Below, in pieces: positions 25,515 to 35,466 of a stretch of 64,000 bases of DNA (positions are counted from its first letter, which is position 1; each line of letters begins with the position of its first letter). The notes beneath the pieces are model-generated. The model searched no databases. It was given only the letters and a program-made list of their open reading frames with translations, and was not told the origin of the DNA. The stretch spans positions 51,836 through 115,835 of the forward strand of contig CAZRXY010000101.1 in the NCBI GenBank assembly GCA_964604155.1, in the 5' to 3' direction. This DNA is from Stygibacter sp964604155. Lineage in GTDB: Bacteria > Cloacimonadota > Cloacimonadia > Cloacimonadales > TCS61. The position numbers and the translations under genes were made by a program.

Positions 25515-28500
25515 TTATTTCATGAGAACGCATTTTTTGGTAGTGGTGAAGCGACTTGATTTTAGTTCATAGAAATAGATACCACTACTAACCTGTCTGC
25601 CGCGGTCATCATCACCGTACCAGATATAGTTATAATCTCCGCTTTCGAGGTAGCCCCCCATAATGGTTTTCACTTTTTCGCCTTTGATATTATAGACGGT
25701 AAGTTGAGCATAATCCGGTTCTGAGATGGCGAAAGAGAAATTAGTTTCCGGGTTGAAGGGGTTTGGATAATTATTGTGAAGCTGCGGGTATTGCGGGGTG
25801 AGATCGGAGGAATAGTTTTCTGTGAGATCGTCTGGAGGTTCGGTGGTAAATTTAATTGCCAGGTTGTCCTCCAGTGGAGAGGCAGAAGCCGGATAGAAAT
25901 TTGCATAAGTGTACAGCAAGCCAAATTCCTGGTGTTCGTTTTCCAGACCGATTGTGCAATAATTACCATCCACGTCCGGGTTATTAACTTCCTTATAATT
26001 TATCTGAATGATGCCATTGCCGCTTTCAGTTTGGTGCACGGCAGGGTCATAGAGTATTATCTGGAAGATTTCGGGAGACAGATTGTCTTCACGATTGACG
26101 GCATTACTCCATTCAATAACGAAGTAATCTTCCTGGGAATCGTAATAATAACAGAGTCTTAGTAGTTCTTCTCCGCCATCGGGACCAAGAAGGTCATCCC
26201 AGTAACCGGCTACCTGAGCGTAAGGACCAAGGGCACTGGGGATATTCCAGTTTGTAAAGAAGTTTTGCCAGGTAGTTACGAACGAAATCCAGCCATTTGA
26301 AGAGACTGTGATACTATCATAGACAGCGTTGTAGAAAGTGAAATCAAATGGCAGTGCGATAGATTCGGCTTGATCGTCGGTCATTAAGATCACATTTCCA
26401 TTTCCACCGAGTTCCGGGTCGATTTCATGCCAGAAATATAATGGGGCTTCATCGTAATCAGTATCAAAGCTATCGTAGGCATAATAACCGCCAAGGCAGG
26501 GACCAGTAGGATCTGTATTGGTGACAACGCCGATGGTAATAATAAAACTGGTTTCATATATTCTGCCGGCATCATCTTCAAGGTGCAGATAGATTCCTGC
26601 ATCTCTGCCATTGAATCCGGAGGGATCAGCAGAGACATTAAAAGCGGCAGCGGAACTGGCGCCCGGGATAAGGTCACCGACATTAGAGAAATCATTATTG
26701 ACTGTGAGAGCTGTGGTGGCAGAAGTGATGGTGGCAGTTACGCCATAAGCAGTGATATTACCCAGATTAGCGATATCGATCGTAATATCGGCAGTATCGC
26801 CGGGATCGAGCACGCCATTTGCATCATTAACCGTAACGGAAAGTGGTTCAAGTACAATATTACTGACCAGCAGGGGGAATTTTATAGTATGATCTAAATC
26901 AGCAAAATTAAGGGCGAAAGATAATTCGTAATTATCAGGGCATTCTGGTGAAATAGCGATATCAAGGGGCAGGGTAGCACTGGCTCCCGGGGCAAGATTG
27001 CCAAAATCTATTTCCGGATTTTGGATATCTGCCATGCCGGTAAGTTCGGAAGCGGTGGCATAAAATGGAGCAGCCTGAGTGCCCTGGTTAGCGAGGGTGA
27101 TATTGAGCGTGATATTATCACCGGCTAAAATCTCGCCGGATGGGATTATTTCTGTAATTACGGGGTCTATGGCAATTTCCACGACATCTACACTGGTAAT
27201 GAGAGGCAGACGGTTAACCGCAGTGACCGTGACAGTGATAGTGCCTGGGGACAGTGCATCAAAGTATAAAGTGGCAGAGTGGTCTCTCAGAAATTCAGCA
27301 ACCAGAAACTCGTCATCTTTTTTGGCAGTTACCATGCCGTGCCCTATTTCGGGGACATGGATATCGAGGTAGTTCTGTCCCAGACTGATTTCTTGAGGCA
27401 GATTGCTGGTCATAAGCTGGGGAGTTTTTGTCCAGACACTCAGTGATGGATCGCCAAGGAGGTTATAGACATAGAAATAGAATTCCACATCATCACCGAA
27501 GGCATGATTGAGCGGGAAATTTTCGTAAAGCTCAATTTTACCGCGTAAGACAGCAGTGCCAAAGGTATGAATACGCTCATCGAGCAGTCCTTGATAGAAG
27601 CCGGAGAAGATAGAATTATTGAAATTAGTTTTAGTATGCAGGTCTGATGGTCCCACGAAGGCGACGCCGCCTTTTGGCGAGCCGGGGCTGCCGGCAGTGA
27701 GCCATAATTCGCCGAAGCAGGGGTCAACATGCTGATTGGCAAAATCACCGGTATTACAGACGATAGAAGTCATAACCGGCAGGTATAAGCCATTGGTGAG
27801 CTGTAGAATATTTTCGGTATGGAAATAGGGGAAGTTCCAGCCCCAGGCATTACCCCAGCCGCGGTATGTAACTATTCCGGCACCGGCATTAATGGCATTT
27901 CTAATTTCGGAAGTTCCGGGATAGGTGGGATATTCTGGTGGCCAGTAATAAATTTCGGTGATATTATCATAGCCATAATCGGCGGCTTTTTCAGCCAGCC
28001 ACATACTGGTGGTAACCGGAGTAGTGGGAATAGGCTGCGTATCGCTATAATTTCCGGCGACAATCACCATGTTATCGAACCATTCCGGGTTAGTCATTGA
28101 GGGGGTTTTTTCGTAACTAAGCACTTTTGAGATGATAGTATTTAGGTCATCAGCCTGTTCGATAGAAAAGCGTCCGACGATCATTTCGGGGAAATAATCA
28201 TTTCCTTCCAGGAGGGTGTAGGGATGATCGGTAACATTATTTGCATCGGAATGATAATAAGACGGGACAATAAAGGAGCCATTGACATCACCGATAAGCA
28301 GGAGGTAGTCCGGGGGATGTTCTTGAGAGTCATAGACTTCCTGGATATAGTTTTTGATTTGTCCTACTGTGGTGCCCAGATCACTTCTAAACACAACTTC
28401 CGTGTCGATGCCGCATTCATTTTTCCAATCTGTGAAATATGAAAGATTCGTAAGTTCTTCGTGTGAGACGATGAGCATTTTTGCGGGCATTTCCTGTAGG

Positions 28501-28982
28501 TTTCTCAGGTATGACGTGTGATAATTATCAGCCAATTTTTTATAGATGGGAGCAAAGACAGAAGAGATGGCATTAAATTGCCTGATTTCTCCTTCTGCCT
28601 GTAATCTGATAACGGCGTTCGTAAGGCGGGAAGTATATTCCGTATGATTATCCACAAGTTCAATTTTGATTCTGTGCATGATCAGGTCCCGCATAACGAT
28701 AGTGTTTTCCAGTGAGAACCGCCCGGTGTCTGCGTTAGATTCCGTGCTTAAGAAATTACCGGAGCTATCATACAGATTAACTTGCGAATTTATGAGTTCG
28801 AGACTGACATTTTTTGCGGGAAATGCCAGGTTCAGGTAATGTACTCCGTTTTCTGTGGATATTTCTGTAGCACTTGTTATGTGGATATCTATATAGTCGC
28901 TGGAAGTCTCATAGATGATTGCAGCGCCTGCACCAGCAGTACATAAAGTTATCAACATCAGAGTCAGGATAATATGTTTCAC
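25515..28982 (-). CDS. C25 gingipain-like secreted protein lacking the catalytic His, with sorting domain
   Basis: 1155 residues: signal peptide (about 1-20), prodomain-like region and C25 fold (about 165-530), CARDB-like beta domains (about 610-830), a further beta domain (about 840-1050) and a C-terminal sorting module ('NNYPNPFNPETN' ... 'GIYFYEL' ... 'KKCVLMK'). The nucleophile is kept in 'SIVCNTGDF' (Cys 409). The segment that should carry the catalytic His reads 'TYRGWGNAWGW', with Trp 376 where active gingipains have His in 'GHG'. It may therefore be an inactive or altered paralogue of the peptidase at 12219. The M14 gene ends 10 bases upstream. Confidence 0.85.
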   Translation of the reverse strand: MKHIILTLMLITLCTAGAGAAIIYETSSDYIDIHITSATEISTENGVHYLNLAFPAKNVSLELINSQVNLYDSSGNFLSTESNADTGRFSLENTIVMRDLIMHRIKIELVDNHTEYTSRLTNAVIRLQAEGEIRQFNAISSVFAPIYKKLADNYHTSYLRNLQEMPAKMLIVSHEELTNLSYFTDWKNECGIDTEVVFRSDLGTTVGQIKNYIQEVYDSQEHPPDYLLLIGDVNGSFIVPSYYHSDANNVTDHPYTLLEGNDYFPEMIVGRFSIEQADDLNTIISKVLSYEKTPSMTNPEWFDNMVIVAGNYSDTQPIPTTPVTTSMWLAEKAADYGYDNITEIYYWPPEYPTYPGTSEIRNAINAGAGIVTYRGWGNAWGWNFPYFHTENILQLTNGLYLPVMTSIVCNTGDFANQHVDPCFGELWLTAGSPGSPKGGVAFVGPSDLHTKTNFNNSIFSGFYQGLLDERIHTFGTAVLRGKIELYENFPLNHAFGDDVEFYFYVYNLLGDPSLSVWTKTPQLMTSNLPQEISLGQNYLDIHVPEIGHGMVTAKKDDEFLVAEFLRDHSATLYFDALSPGTITVTVTAVNRLPLITSVDVVEIAIDPVITEIIPSGEILAGDNITLNITLANQGTQAAPFYATASELTGMADIQNPEIDFGNLAPGASATLPLDIAISPECPDNYELSFALNFADLDHTIKFPLLVSNIVLEPLSVTVNDANGVLDPGDTADITIDIANLGNITAYGVTATITSATTALTVNNDFSNVGDLIPGASSAAAFNVSADPSGFNGRDAGIYLHLEDDAGRIYETSFIITIGVVTNTDPTGPCLGGYYAYDSFDTDYDEAPLYFWHEIDPELGGNGNVILMTDDQAESIALPFDFTFYNAVYDSITVSSNGWISFVTTWQNFFTNWNIPSALGPYAQVAGYWDDLLGPDGGEELLRLCYYYDSQEDYFVIEWSNAVNREDNLSPEIFQIILYDPAVHQTESGNGIIQINYKEVNNPDVDGNYCTIGLENEHQEFGLLYTYANFYPASASPLEDNLAIKFTTEPPDDLTENYSSDLTPQYPQLHNNYPNPFNPETNFSFAISEPDYAQLTVYNIKGEKVKTIMGGYLESGDYNYIWYGDDDRGRQVSSGIYFYELKSSRFTTTKKCVLMK

Positions 28983-28992
28983 GTTGCCTCCT

Positions 28993-31272
28993 TTATTTTA
29001 TTAAGATCAATTTCTGGGTCAGGAATTTTTGCTGAGTATTCAATTTATAAAAATACACACCGCTGCCGGCGAATTCGCCCCGGGCATTTTTCCCGTCCCA
29101 GGAGATAGAATGTGTTCCCGCTTCCAGATAATCCGCAATCAGGCTGCGGACCTTTTGTCCTTTGAGATTATAGATAGAAAGATCAGTATTACCAGCTTGA
29201 GAGAGGGTAAAATTTATCCGGCAGTCATTAGATCTCTGGCTGCTGATTTGGAAAGGATTAGGGTAGCTTTTTCCTAAAGAAGTAATGGGGGCTACTTCAT
29301 CAATCTGCGTTTGGACATTAGTGGCAGATACGAGTTTAATACTACCAAGCCACCAGCCGGGATCGTAAAGGGAGGCGTCTGTGACCAGCATAAAGCGTAA
29401 ACGGGCGAAGTTATTTTCATAACCTGCGAGGTTATAGTAATTTCTCTGCCAGTTATTCACGCCGGAAACGCTATCCAAATCGTGCCAGGTGATGCCATCG
29501 GTAGTGATTTGAATTTTGCAGAAATCGTAGCCATGCTCCGTATGATATTTATGTGAGACTTGCAGATTAAGATGAGAAGCTCCATTCAAATTCAAAGAAC
29601 CGGTTTGGAGATAAGCCTGTGAAGAGTTTTCATAAAATCTGTTTGGGTTGTCTTTGGCATAATTGATCCCGTATTCGTCATCGATACCAATATACCAGGC
29701 ACCATCTATATCCCATTGAGAGAAGTCCCCAGACCAGTCTTCGCTGAAAAGAATCACTTCCTGTTCAAGATAGACATCGTAGATATTTTCTCCGGCTGTC
29801 AGGTCATAGCTGATAAATCCGGTTGCATAACCATCAGCAACAAAGACAAAATCTGTGACGCCTTCCCACCACTGGATTTGGTAATCTTCACTACCGGCAG
29901 GGAAAACAAAATATTCGTCACCCATTTCGTGGCGGGCAATTATCTGAAGTTCAGTATCCTGGTGAGAGAAATTAATTGAGCCGGAGAGATTTGCTTCCGG
30001 GATTGGTTCCAAAGATACATTACGGGTAGTCCACATGGAATTATTGACTACAACAGATTGCACGTGTTCTATATATCCTTTTTTACGAATACGGAGAGTG
30101 TAGTTTCCGGGACTGCATTGCCACCAGAATCTGCCATATAGTTCATCAGAGAATCTGGGTGTAAAAGAGGGTGCGGAGCGTTCGTCGATGATATATTCAG
30201 CCTGGAGCGGTTCGCTTGTGGCAGCATCAGTGATATGTCCTGTGAGCATGGCGGCACTGGCGTTATAGCCCAGAACGCGGTTCATAAGGAAATAAGGAGC
30301 TGGCAGACAGCGATTAATTGTATCCAGCAGAAGAGCAGGACCAGGCTGAAGGTTCGAAGTGCCGGCTTCGATTTCAAATTGAAGAGTGCCATATTCATTA
30401 TAGAACCAGTCGTGAGCTTTGGAATTTCTGCCAATAGTAGCAGAAGGTTCATAGTTTCCGGAGCCGGTTTCATTTTCGATCAAAGCAGCTATTGTATTCG
30501 CCATATTAGTATTGAAATTTAAATCTACGCAGGGCTTGCTTTCTGCCCAGTTCCAGGGAAAAATCACCTGTTCGGAGAGATTTCCGGTTCTGGAAGAATG
30601 CCAGGCGATAGAATAGATAAAATGCTGTTCATCGGCTAATTGTTTAATATATTGTGCTTCCAGTTCAGAGAAGGGTGCTTCTCCTCGATAATAATCGTAT
30701 AATTCGTTGCCGGTGGGTGTCCATAGAGTATCACTGTGTACCCAGTTGAAATCATAATTTCTATTAAGGTCAACGCCGTCAAGGTCTCTGCCTACCCCGG
30801 GGATAAAATCAAAGATACCGTTATTATTAGTATCTGTTTTATTTTTTCTGTAGGTAGTATCCCATCCGTCTGTAACCACCTGTAAGCCTTCGGGGTTATG
30901 GGTTGGCACAATCCAGATTTCTATGTTATTTATCCAGGCACTATATGGATTAATGTTTCGGTAGGTGAGGATATCGTGAATCATCCTCATGCTAATTTCC
31001 ACGCCGATTACTTCTTCGGCATGGCATTGACCAAGAAACAGCACGGCAGGCTCATCTTCGTCAATTTCCACGTTATCGGAGATTTTAACTGCATAAACCG
31101 GCTGTTCGTCTGTGGCAGTTAATCCCAGCAGGTGTATTTGCATAATATCGTAATGAATTTGCTGCAGGGAATCCAGTTCGGCGATTATCTCCTCGTTGGT
31201 ATGGTATACCGGGTCGAGCGTCCAGAGAGACTGGATTGCCAGAACCAATATAATCAAGAAAAACTTTTTCAT
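28993..31272 (-). CDS. Secreted M14 zinc carboxypeptidase with sorting domain
   Basis: About 759 residues, signal peptide first. M14 motifs are all present (frame numbering from the upstream GTG): zinc ligands His 87 and Glu 90 in 'GQCHAEEVIG', substrate residues in 'GVDLNRNYDFNW' (about 169-180), zinc His 228 in 'SIAWHSS', and the catalytic Glu in 'LQFEIEAGTS' (303 or 305). A carboxypeptidase-regulatory-like domain (about 345-425), a beta domain (about 510-660) and a sorting tail ('KSYPNPFQISSQ' ... 'GVYFYKL' ... 'QKLILIK') follow. The GTG start overlaps the ribosome site AGGTGA, so the ATG at 31272 is chosen. It would trim peptides outside the cell. Confidence 0.88.
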   Translation of the reverse strand: MKKFFLIILVLAIQSLWTLDPVYHTNEEIIAELDSLQQIHYDIMQIHLLGLTATDEQPVYAVKISDNVEIDEDEPAVLFLGQCHAEEVIGVEISMRMIHDILTYRNINPYSAWINNIEIWIVPTHNPEGLQVVTDGWDTTYRKNKTDTNNNGIFDFIPGVGRDLDGVDLNRNYDFNWVHSDTLWTPTGNELYDYYRGEAPFSELEAQYIKQLADEQHFIYSIAWHSSRTGNLSEQVIFPWNWAESKPCVDLNFNTNMANTIAALIENETGSGNYEPSATIGRNSKAHDWFYNEYGTLQFEIEAGTSNLQPGPALLLDTINRCLPAPYFLMNRVLGYNASAAMLTGHITDAATSEPLQAEYIIDERSAPSFTPRFSDELYGRFWWQCSPGNYTLRIRKKGYIEHVQSVVVNNSMWTTRNVSLEPIPEANLSGSINFSHQDTELQIIARHEMGDEYFVFPAGSEDYQIQWWEGVTDFVFVADGYATGFISYDLTAGENIYDVYLEQEVILFSEDWSGDFSQWDIDGAWYIGIDDEYGINYAKDNPNRFYENSSQAYLQTGSLNLNGASHLNLQVSHKYHTEHGYDFCKIQITTDGITWHDLDSVSGVNNWQRNYYNLAGYENNFARLRFMLVTDASLYDPGWWLGSIKLVSATNVQTQIDEVAPITSLGKSYPNPFQISSQRSNDCRINFTLSQAGNTDLSIYNLKGQKVRSLIADYLEAGTHSISWDGKNARGEFAGSGVYFYKLNTQQKFLTQKLILIK

Positions 31273-31284
31273 CATTATCACCTA

Positions 31285-34200
31285 TTATTTTACCCTGATC
31301 ATTTTTGAAGTTTCGCTGGTGAAGTACTTGTTCTTAAATTGATACATATAGACTCCTGTAGAAGTCATTTTGCCGTTATTATCCAGTCCATCCCAGAATA
31401 CGCGATTGGAATCAGTTTCCAGTGTTCTCACTTTTTGTCCTTTCACGTTATAGATTTCCACGCTGCCGTCAAGAAGCTGATTTCTCCCGAGATCGAAAGT
31501 GAGCATAGTACCGTTGCGGAAGGGATTTGGGTAGTTATTTAGATTGATATTGATAGCATTATCAATTTCAAATTCATCGATGGCTGTATCTGCATGTCTG
31601 AGTTTCTGTCCGTAGATATTATAGATATCGGTTTTGCCTGAGGAGCGGAAATCACTCCAGATCACGTATGAATAATCAAGCTCATCATATACAGCTACAG
31701 GATTCTGCTGACCTTTTATAGCACCGCAGATCATTAATCCGTCCTGAGCCCAGCCGGCTACAACAGAACCATCAAAGTAGAACATTTTGGCAAACAAATT
31801 TACATCATATTCATCATCGACATCATCCCAGTAGATGAGAATAGTATCGTTACCAAAAGTCCAGGCAGGATTTGCCTGCTGATTAGGCTTCACAACTGCG
31901 GCGATGCCACCGTCCTGCCAGATCTGGTTTCCATCTAAATCATATTTCTGCATATAGATATCATAATCTGTTTCGTTACGCATATCTTCCCAGATCAGAT
32001 AGAAATAATTTTCGTAATACTCAAGTTTGAAGCCTGATTGGTCCTGAGGCTGAACAACCAGCGGCAAGCCATCATCCTGCCAGGCAGTGGTGCCATCTGA
32101 AGCAATCAATTGTCCATAGATATCAGAATCTTCACCGTTTCTAAGGTCTTCCCAGACGATGAGCAAGCCTGCGGGGGTCATAACTGCTTGAGCGTTTAGC
32201 TGATTGTATTGGGCACCGCAGACCAGGAGTCCGTTTTCGGGCCAGTTTTCTGCTACTTCACCATCTTCGGTAACCAGGCTTGCATAGATATCATAATTTG
32301 CCTGCACCTGCAATTCCCAGATGAAGTAATTATCTACAATAGCTACCAAGACATCATCTCCGGGATTATCTGCGACTATAATACCTTCTTCATCCCACTG
32401 GATAACGCCATCGATCACTTTCTGGGCACTGATCAAAAAGATGGGGTTCATAAAGTCATCGTTATTCAGATCAGACCATCCTATGTAGCAGGCGCCGTTA
32501 TAAATAGATAATTGCGCATCTTCGTGAGCAGTATCGCGAGTACTTAATTGAAGACCCTGCTCACCCCAATATCTGTTTGAGTCACTATCTACTTTTTGGA
32601 TATAGGTTTTCATTTTATCGCCGCGAAGTTCTTCCCAGACGATCACGGCATCATCACCAATGATTTCACAGACGAGATTCTCTTGATTTGCTCCTGTCAT
32701 CTCGGTTATAGGAACCCCATCTTCTATTAAGCCAAAGCTGCCGTCATCATTGAGAACCTGCATATATATCTGGCTGGCGATCACAGCGAGCCTTGAATCT
32801 TTCCAGAACAAGAAGCGATTATCGCTGGTGTTCAGCAAATTATATTGAGTGGCGTCCCCGGACAATCCATAATAGATCATTTCGCCATTGTCTTCGAGCA
32901 GCAGGTTTCCGCTGTCATCGATTAACTGATGATAGATTCCTGTAGAGCCGGTACGGTTATCACCCCAGGTGAGGTAGATTTGTCCGGTATCGTCTTTTTT
33001 GATCAGAGGGGCTTCCTGCAGTCCAAAGGCATCGCAGGCTATGCGTCCATTTGGCTCAAGCATGGCAATGCCTTGATAATTTATGTGTTGATAGTAGATA
33101 TCTTCATTAGGGTGGTCTCCGTTGCGTCCATCATCCCAGATTATCCAGGCACCACCGTCATCATCACCAACGATGCGAGGATTCAATTGATGCAGTTCTG
33201 CATCTGAGACTATTACGCCATCGGGTGACCAGGCTAAAGTGCCATCGAGATTAATTTTCTGGACGTAGATATCTGAATAGGTGAAATCACCGCGATAATC
33301 TTCCCAGGCAACCAAAGCACCGCCATCATCTGCTTCAGTGATCCGCGGATTAAGCTGTTCAGCAGGTCCTGCATAGACAACCAGATCATTTTCCCAGAGC
33401 ACATTACCATCGAGATCAATGCGGTTTGCATAAATATCACCGCTGAAATCTTCACGTCTGTCACGCCAGGAGATAATAAATCCGCCAGCACCGTCGGGAG
33501 ACATTTTGCCGCTTTCCTGAATACCGGGGGCTCCGCATAATATAGAGCCTTGTTCTTCCCAGAGATGTGTTCCATCCGGGGCTATTCTTTGCATATACAA
33601 GTTTTTGTTACTATTATCTCTTTCGTCCAGCCAGACACACACAGCGCCGCCTTCGCCATCAGCCCAGAAAGTATGCTGTGACTGTGAACCTATAGCAGAC
33701 ACGATAGGAGAGCCGCCTTCATCCCAGCCATCGGCAATTGAGCCATCACTCAGGATATGTGTTCCATAGATATCGGTGCCACCCTGATTACGGCTGTCCA
33801 GCCAGATAATATAGGCGCCCCCATTATCATCACTCACAATATTCAAAGAAATCTGAACGTCTTCAACCAGGCAGAGAGGAACGCCTTCCGGCGCCCACAT
33901 GATATTGCCATCACCATCAAGTTTCTGGGCATAGATATCTCCATCAATTTCATGCCTGAAATCAACCCAGGCATAGATTGTTTCGTCACCTGCACCATTG
34001 ATCACCACGATATCTTCCTGCCTGTCTATTTCACCATTGACCATGACAGCCGCCTCACCCCAAAGCATGTTTCCATCTGGGTCTACCCTTTGGGCAAAAG
34101 CATCTCTGTCACCGAAGCGAGTATCGCTCCAGGTGTAAACACAGCCGCCACCCGGCAGCTCGATTGCACTTCTAAACCACTCAATATTAACTCCCTGGCG

Positions 34201-34287
34201 AATAGGAATACCGTCCTGCTGCCATTCTACCTGACTATTCAGAAAAAGAAGGCTAAACATTACCGCTATAAATAAAACTTTTTTCAT
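31285..34287 (-). CDS. Large repeat (propeller-like) surface protein with sorting domain
   Basis: About 1000 residues from the ATG at 34287, which has AAGGAG 7 bases upstream and a signal peptide (MKKVLFIAVMFSLLFLNS). The frame is open further upstream, but that part overlaps the next gene. The body is more than ten repeats of about 55-65 residues with the pattern 'D.DGN.LW...G......Q..P.I..D..GG..I.W.D.R', which suggests a beta-propeller or stacked-strand surface protein. The C-terminus is a sorting module ('NNYPNPFRNGT' ... 'GVYMYQF' ... 'SKMIRVK'). No catalytic motif is seen. It ends 12 bases before the M14 start. Confidence 0.78.
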   Translation of the reverse strand: MKKVLFIAVMFSLLFLNSQVEWQQDGIPIRQGVNIEWFRSAIELPGGGCVYTWSDTRFGDRDAFAQRVDPDGNMLWGEAAVMVNGEIDRQEDIVVINGAGDETIYAWVDFRHEIDGDIYAQKLDGDGNIMWAPEGVPLCLVEDVQISLNIVSDDNGGAYIIWLDSRNQGGTDIYGTHILSDGSIADGWDEGGSPIVSAIGSQSQHTFWADGEGGAVCVWLDERDNSNKNLYMQRIAPDGTHLWEEQGSILCGAPGIQESGKMSPDGAGGFIISWRDRREDFSGDIYANRIDLDGNVLWENDLVVYAGPAEQLNPRITEADDGGALVAWEDYRGDFTYSDIYVQKINLDGTLAWSPDGVIVSDAELHQLNPRIVGDDDGGAWIIWDDGRNGDHPNEDIYYQHINYQGIAMLEPNGRIACDAFGLQEAPLIKKDDTGQIYLTWGDNRTGSTGIYHQLIDDSGNLLLEDNGEMIYYGLSGDATQYNLLNTSDNRFLFWKDSRLAVIASQIYMQVLNDDGSFGLIEDGVPITEMTGANQENLVCEIIGDDAVIVWEELRGDKMKTYIQKVDSDSNRYWGEQGLQLSTRDTAHEDAQLSIYNGACYIGWSDLNNDDFMNPIFLISAQKVIDGVIQWDEEGIIVADNPGDDVLVAIVDNYFIWELQVQANYDIYASLVTEDGEVAENWPENGLLVCGAQYNQLNAQAVMTPAGLLIVWEDLRNGEDSDIYGQLIASDGTTAWQDDGLPLVVQPQDQSGFKLEYYENYFYLIWEDMRNETDYDIYMQKYDLDGNQIWQDGGIAAVVKPNQQANPAWTFGNDTILIYWDDVDDEYDVNLFAKMFYFDGSVVAGWAQDGLMICGAIKGQQNPVAVYDELDYSYVIWSDFRSSGKTDIYNIYGQKLRHADTAIDEFEIDNAININLNNYPNPFRNGTMLTFDLGRNQLLDGSVEIYNVKGQKVRTLETDSNRVFWDGLDNNGKMTSTGVYMYQFKNKYFTSETSKMIRVK

Positions 34288-34315
34288 TTTAATGCTCCTT
34301 ATGTGTTTAAATAAT

Positions 34316-35380
34316 TTACAAATTAACGATTGCGTATTTATATACACCATAACGTGTAGCAACGTAAAGGTGTGAACCATGAAATTTTACTTTGTAAGTG
34401 TAGCCAATTTCACTTTGGTATATTCTCTGGAGACGCTTGATCTCGCCCTGGGATCCGTTAAAAAGATATACTCCACCGCTGGTGGAAGCCAGGGCGAAGA
34501 TATTTAATGCGGGGTTTACGGCTATATCGGAGGCCAGACCGGTAGTATCATAATTATACAATTCAATAGGATTAGCAGGATCTGAGATATCCGCAACCAT
34601 AATTCCTTCTTCACGGTTGCCAATGTAGGCAATATTGTCAACAACCTTGACACTCAGGGTCTGCCCAATTGTACTGATAGTAGTAAGGATGGAATAATCA
34701 CTTTTATCGACGGCGATCATTCCGAGTTGCTTTGAGGCAAAATACAGGCGGTTTGCTTCATAATGATCATCAATTTCTGCAATATCAAAATCAAAGACAT
34801 TATCTGCTTCGGGTATCAGGTAATATCCGGCATTATTGGGATATTTGCCAAATTGCCCCGAAAAATAAGAATTTTCTCCATTTATCCAGCTAAATCTCAG
34901 CCGCATGCTATCTACTGCCGTAATTTGAAAGCTATTGATATCATCACTTGTCCCGAAATGCTGGTATTTTCTTTCAGGATTGTTGATATCCGAGATATCG
35001 TAAATATGCAAGCCGGATGTGGTGCCGCCGTATCTGTTGTAAATGAGCATGGTATTGCTGCCTTCATCTGCGGCAATCAGCCTGACATTAGTAAGTATGT
35101 ATGTGCTCAAGGAGTCTGGTGAATACTTTCTTGTCCTGATGATCAGGTTGCTATTAATATTGTCGTGGATAGAGAATCCTGCTTCATCTTCAGCCATATA
35201 CACATAGTTATCACTCACATCAAAATCAAGAACGTATCCCTCGGATTCATAGAAAGCTTCCAGCTCAAGATAATCGACGCCATCGGTCTGAGAATCCGGG
35301 TCATTTGGTTGTGCACAGCCCATCATTATCAGCAGCATAGCTGAGAGGCAGAACACGAAAATCCTTACCACCAATTTCAT
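34316..35380 (-). CDS. LVIVD-repeat lipoprotein
   Basis: 354 residues. The signal peptide ends in the lipobox MMGC (Cys 22). The mature part has repeats of the LVIVD type, for example 'NVRLIAADEGSNTMLIYNRYG', 'GLHIYDISDINNPERKY' and 'EGIMVADISDPANPIELYNYD', expected to form a beta-propeller on the surface or in the periplasm. It is first in the run of minus-strand genes leading to the pgs operon, with GGAGG 8 bases before the ATG. Function is unknown. The 86-base gap to lepA upstream holds no clear promoter. Confidence 0.78.
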   Translation of the reverse strand: MKLVVRIFVFCLSAMLLIMMGCAQPNDPDSQTDGVDYLELEAFYESEGYVLDFDVSDNYVYMAEDEAGFSIHDNINSNLIIRTRKYSPDSLSTYILTNVRLIAADEGSNTMLIYNRYGGTTSGLHIYDISDINNPERKYQHFGTSDDINSFQITAVDSMRLRFSWINGENSYFSGQFGKYPNNAGYYLIPEADNVFDFDIAEIDDHYEANRLYFASKQLGMIAVDKSDYSILTTISTIGQTLSVKVVDNIAYIGNREEGIMVADISDPANPIELYNYDTTGLASDIAVNPALNIFALASTSGGVYLFNGSQGEIKRLQRIYQSEIGYTYKVKFHGSHLYVATRYGVYKYAIVNL

Positions 35381-35466
35381 TATATCATCCTCCGATATAT
35401 TCTTTTCCAGTATTATGAAGCATTATTTATTCCAAGTATGAGAAGAATCTAAAAAAATGTTACTCA

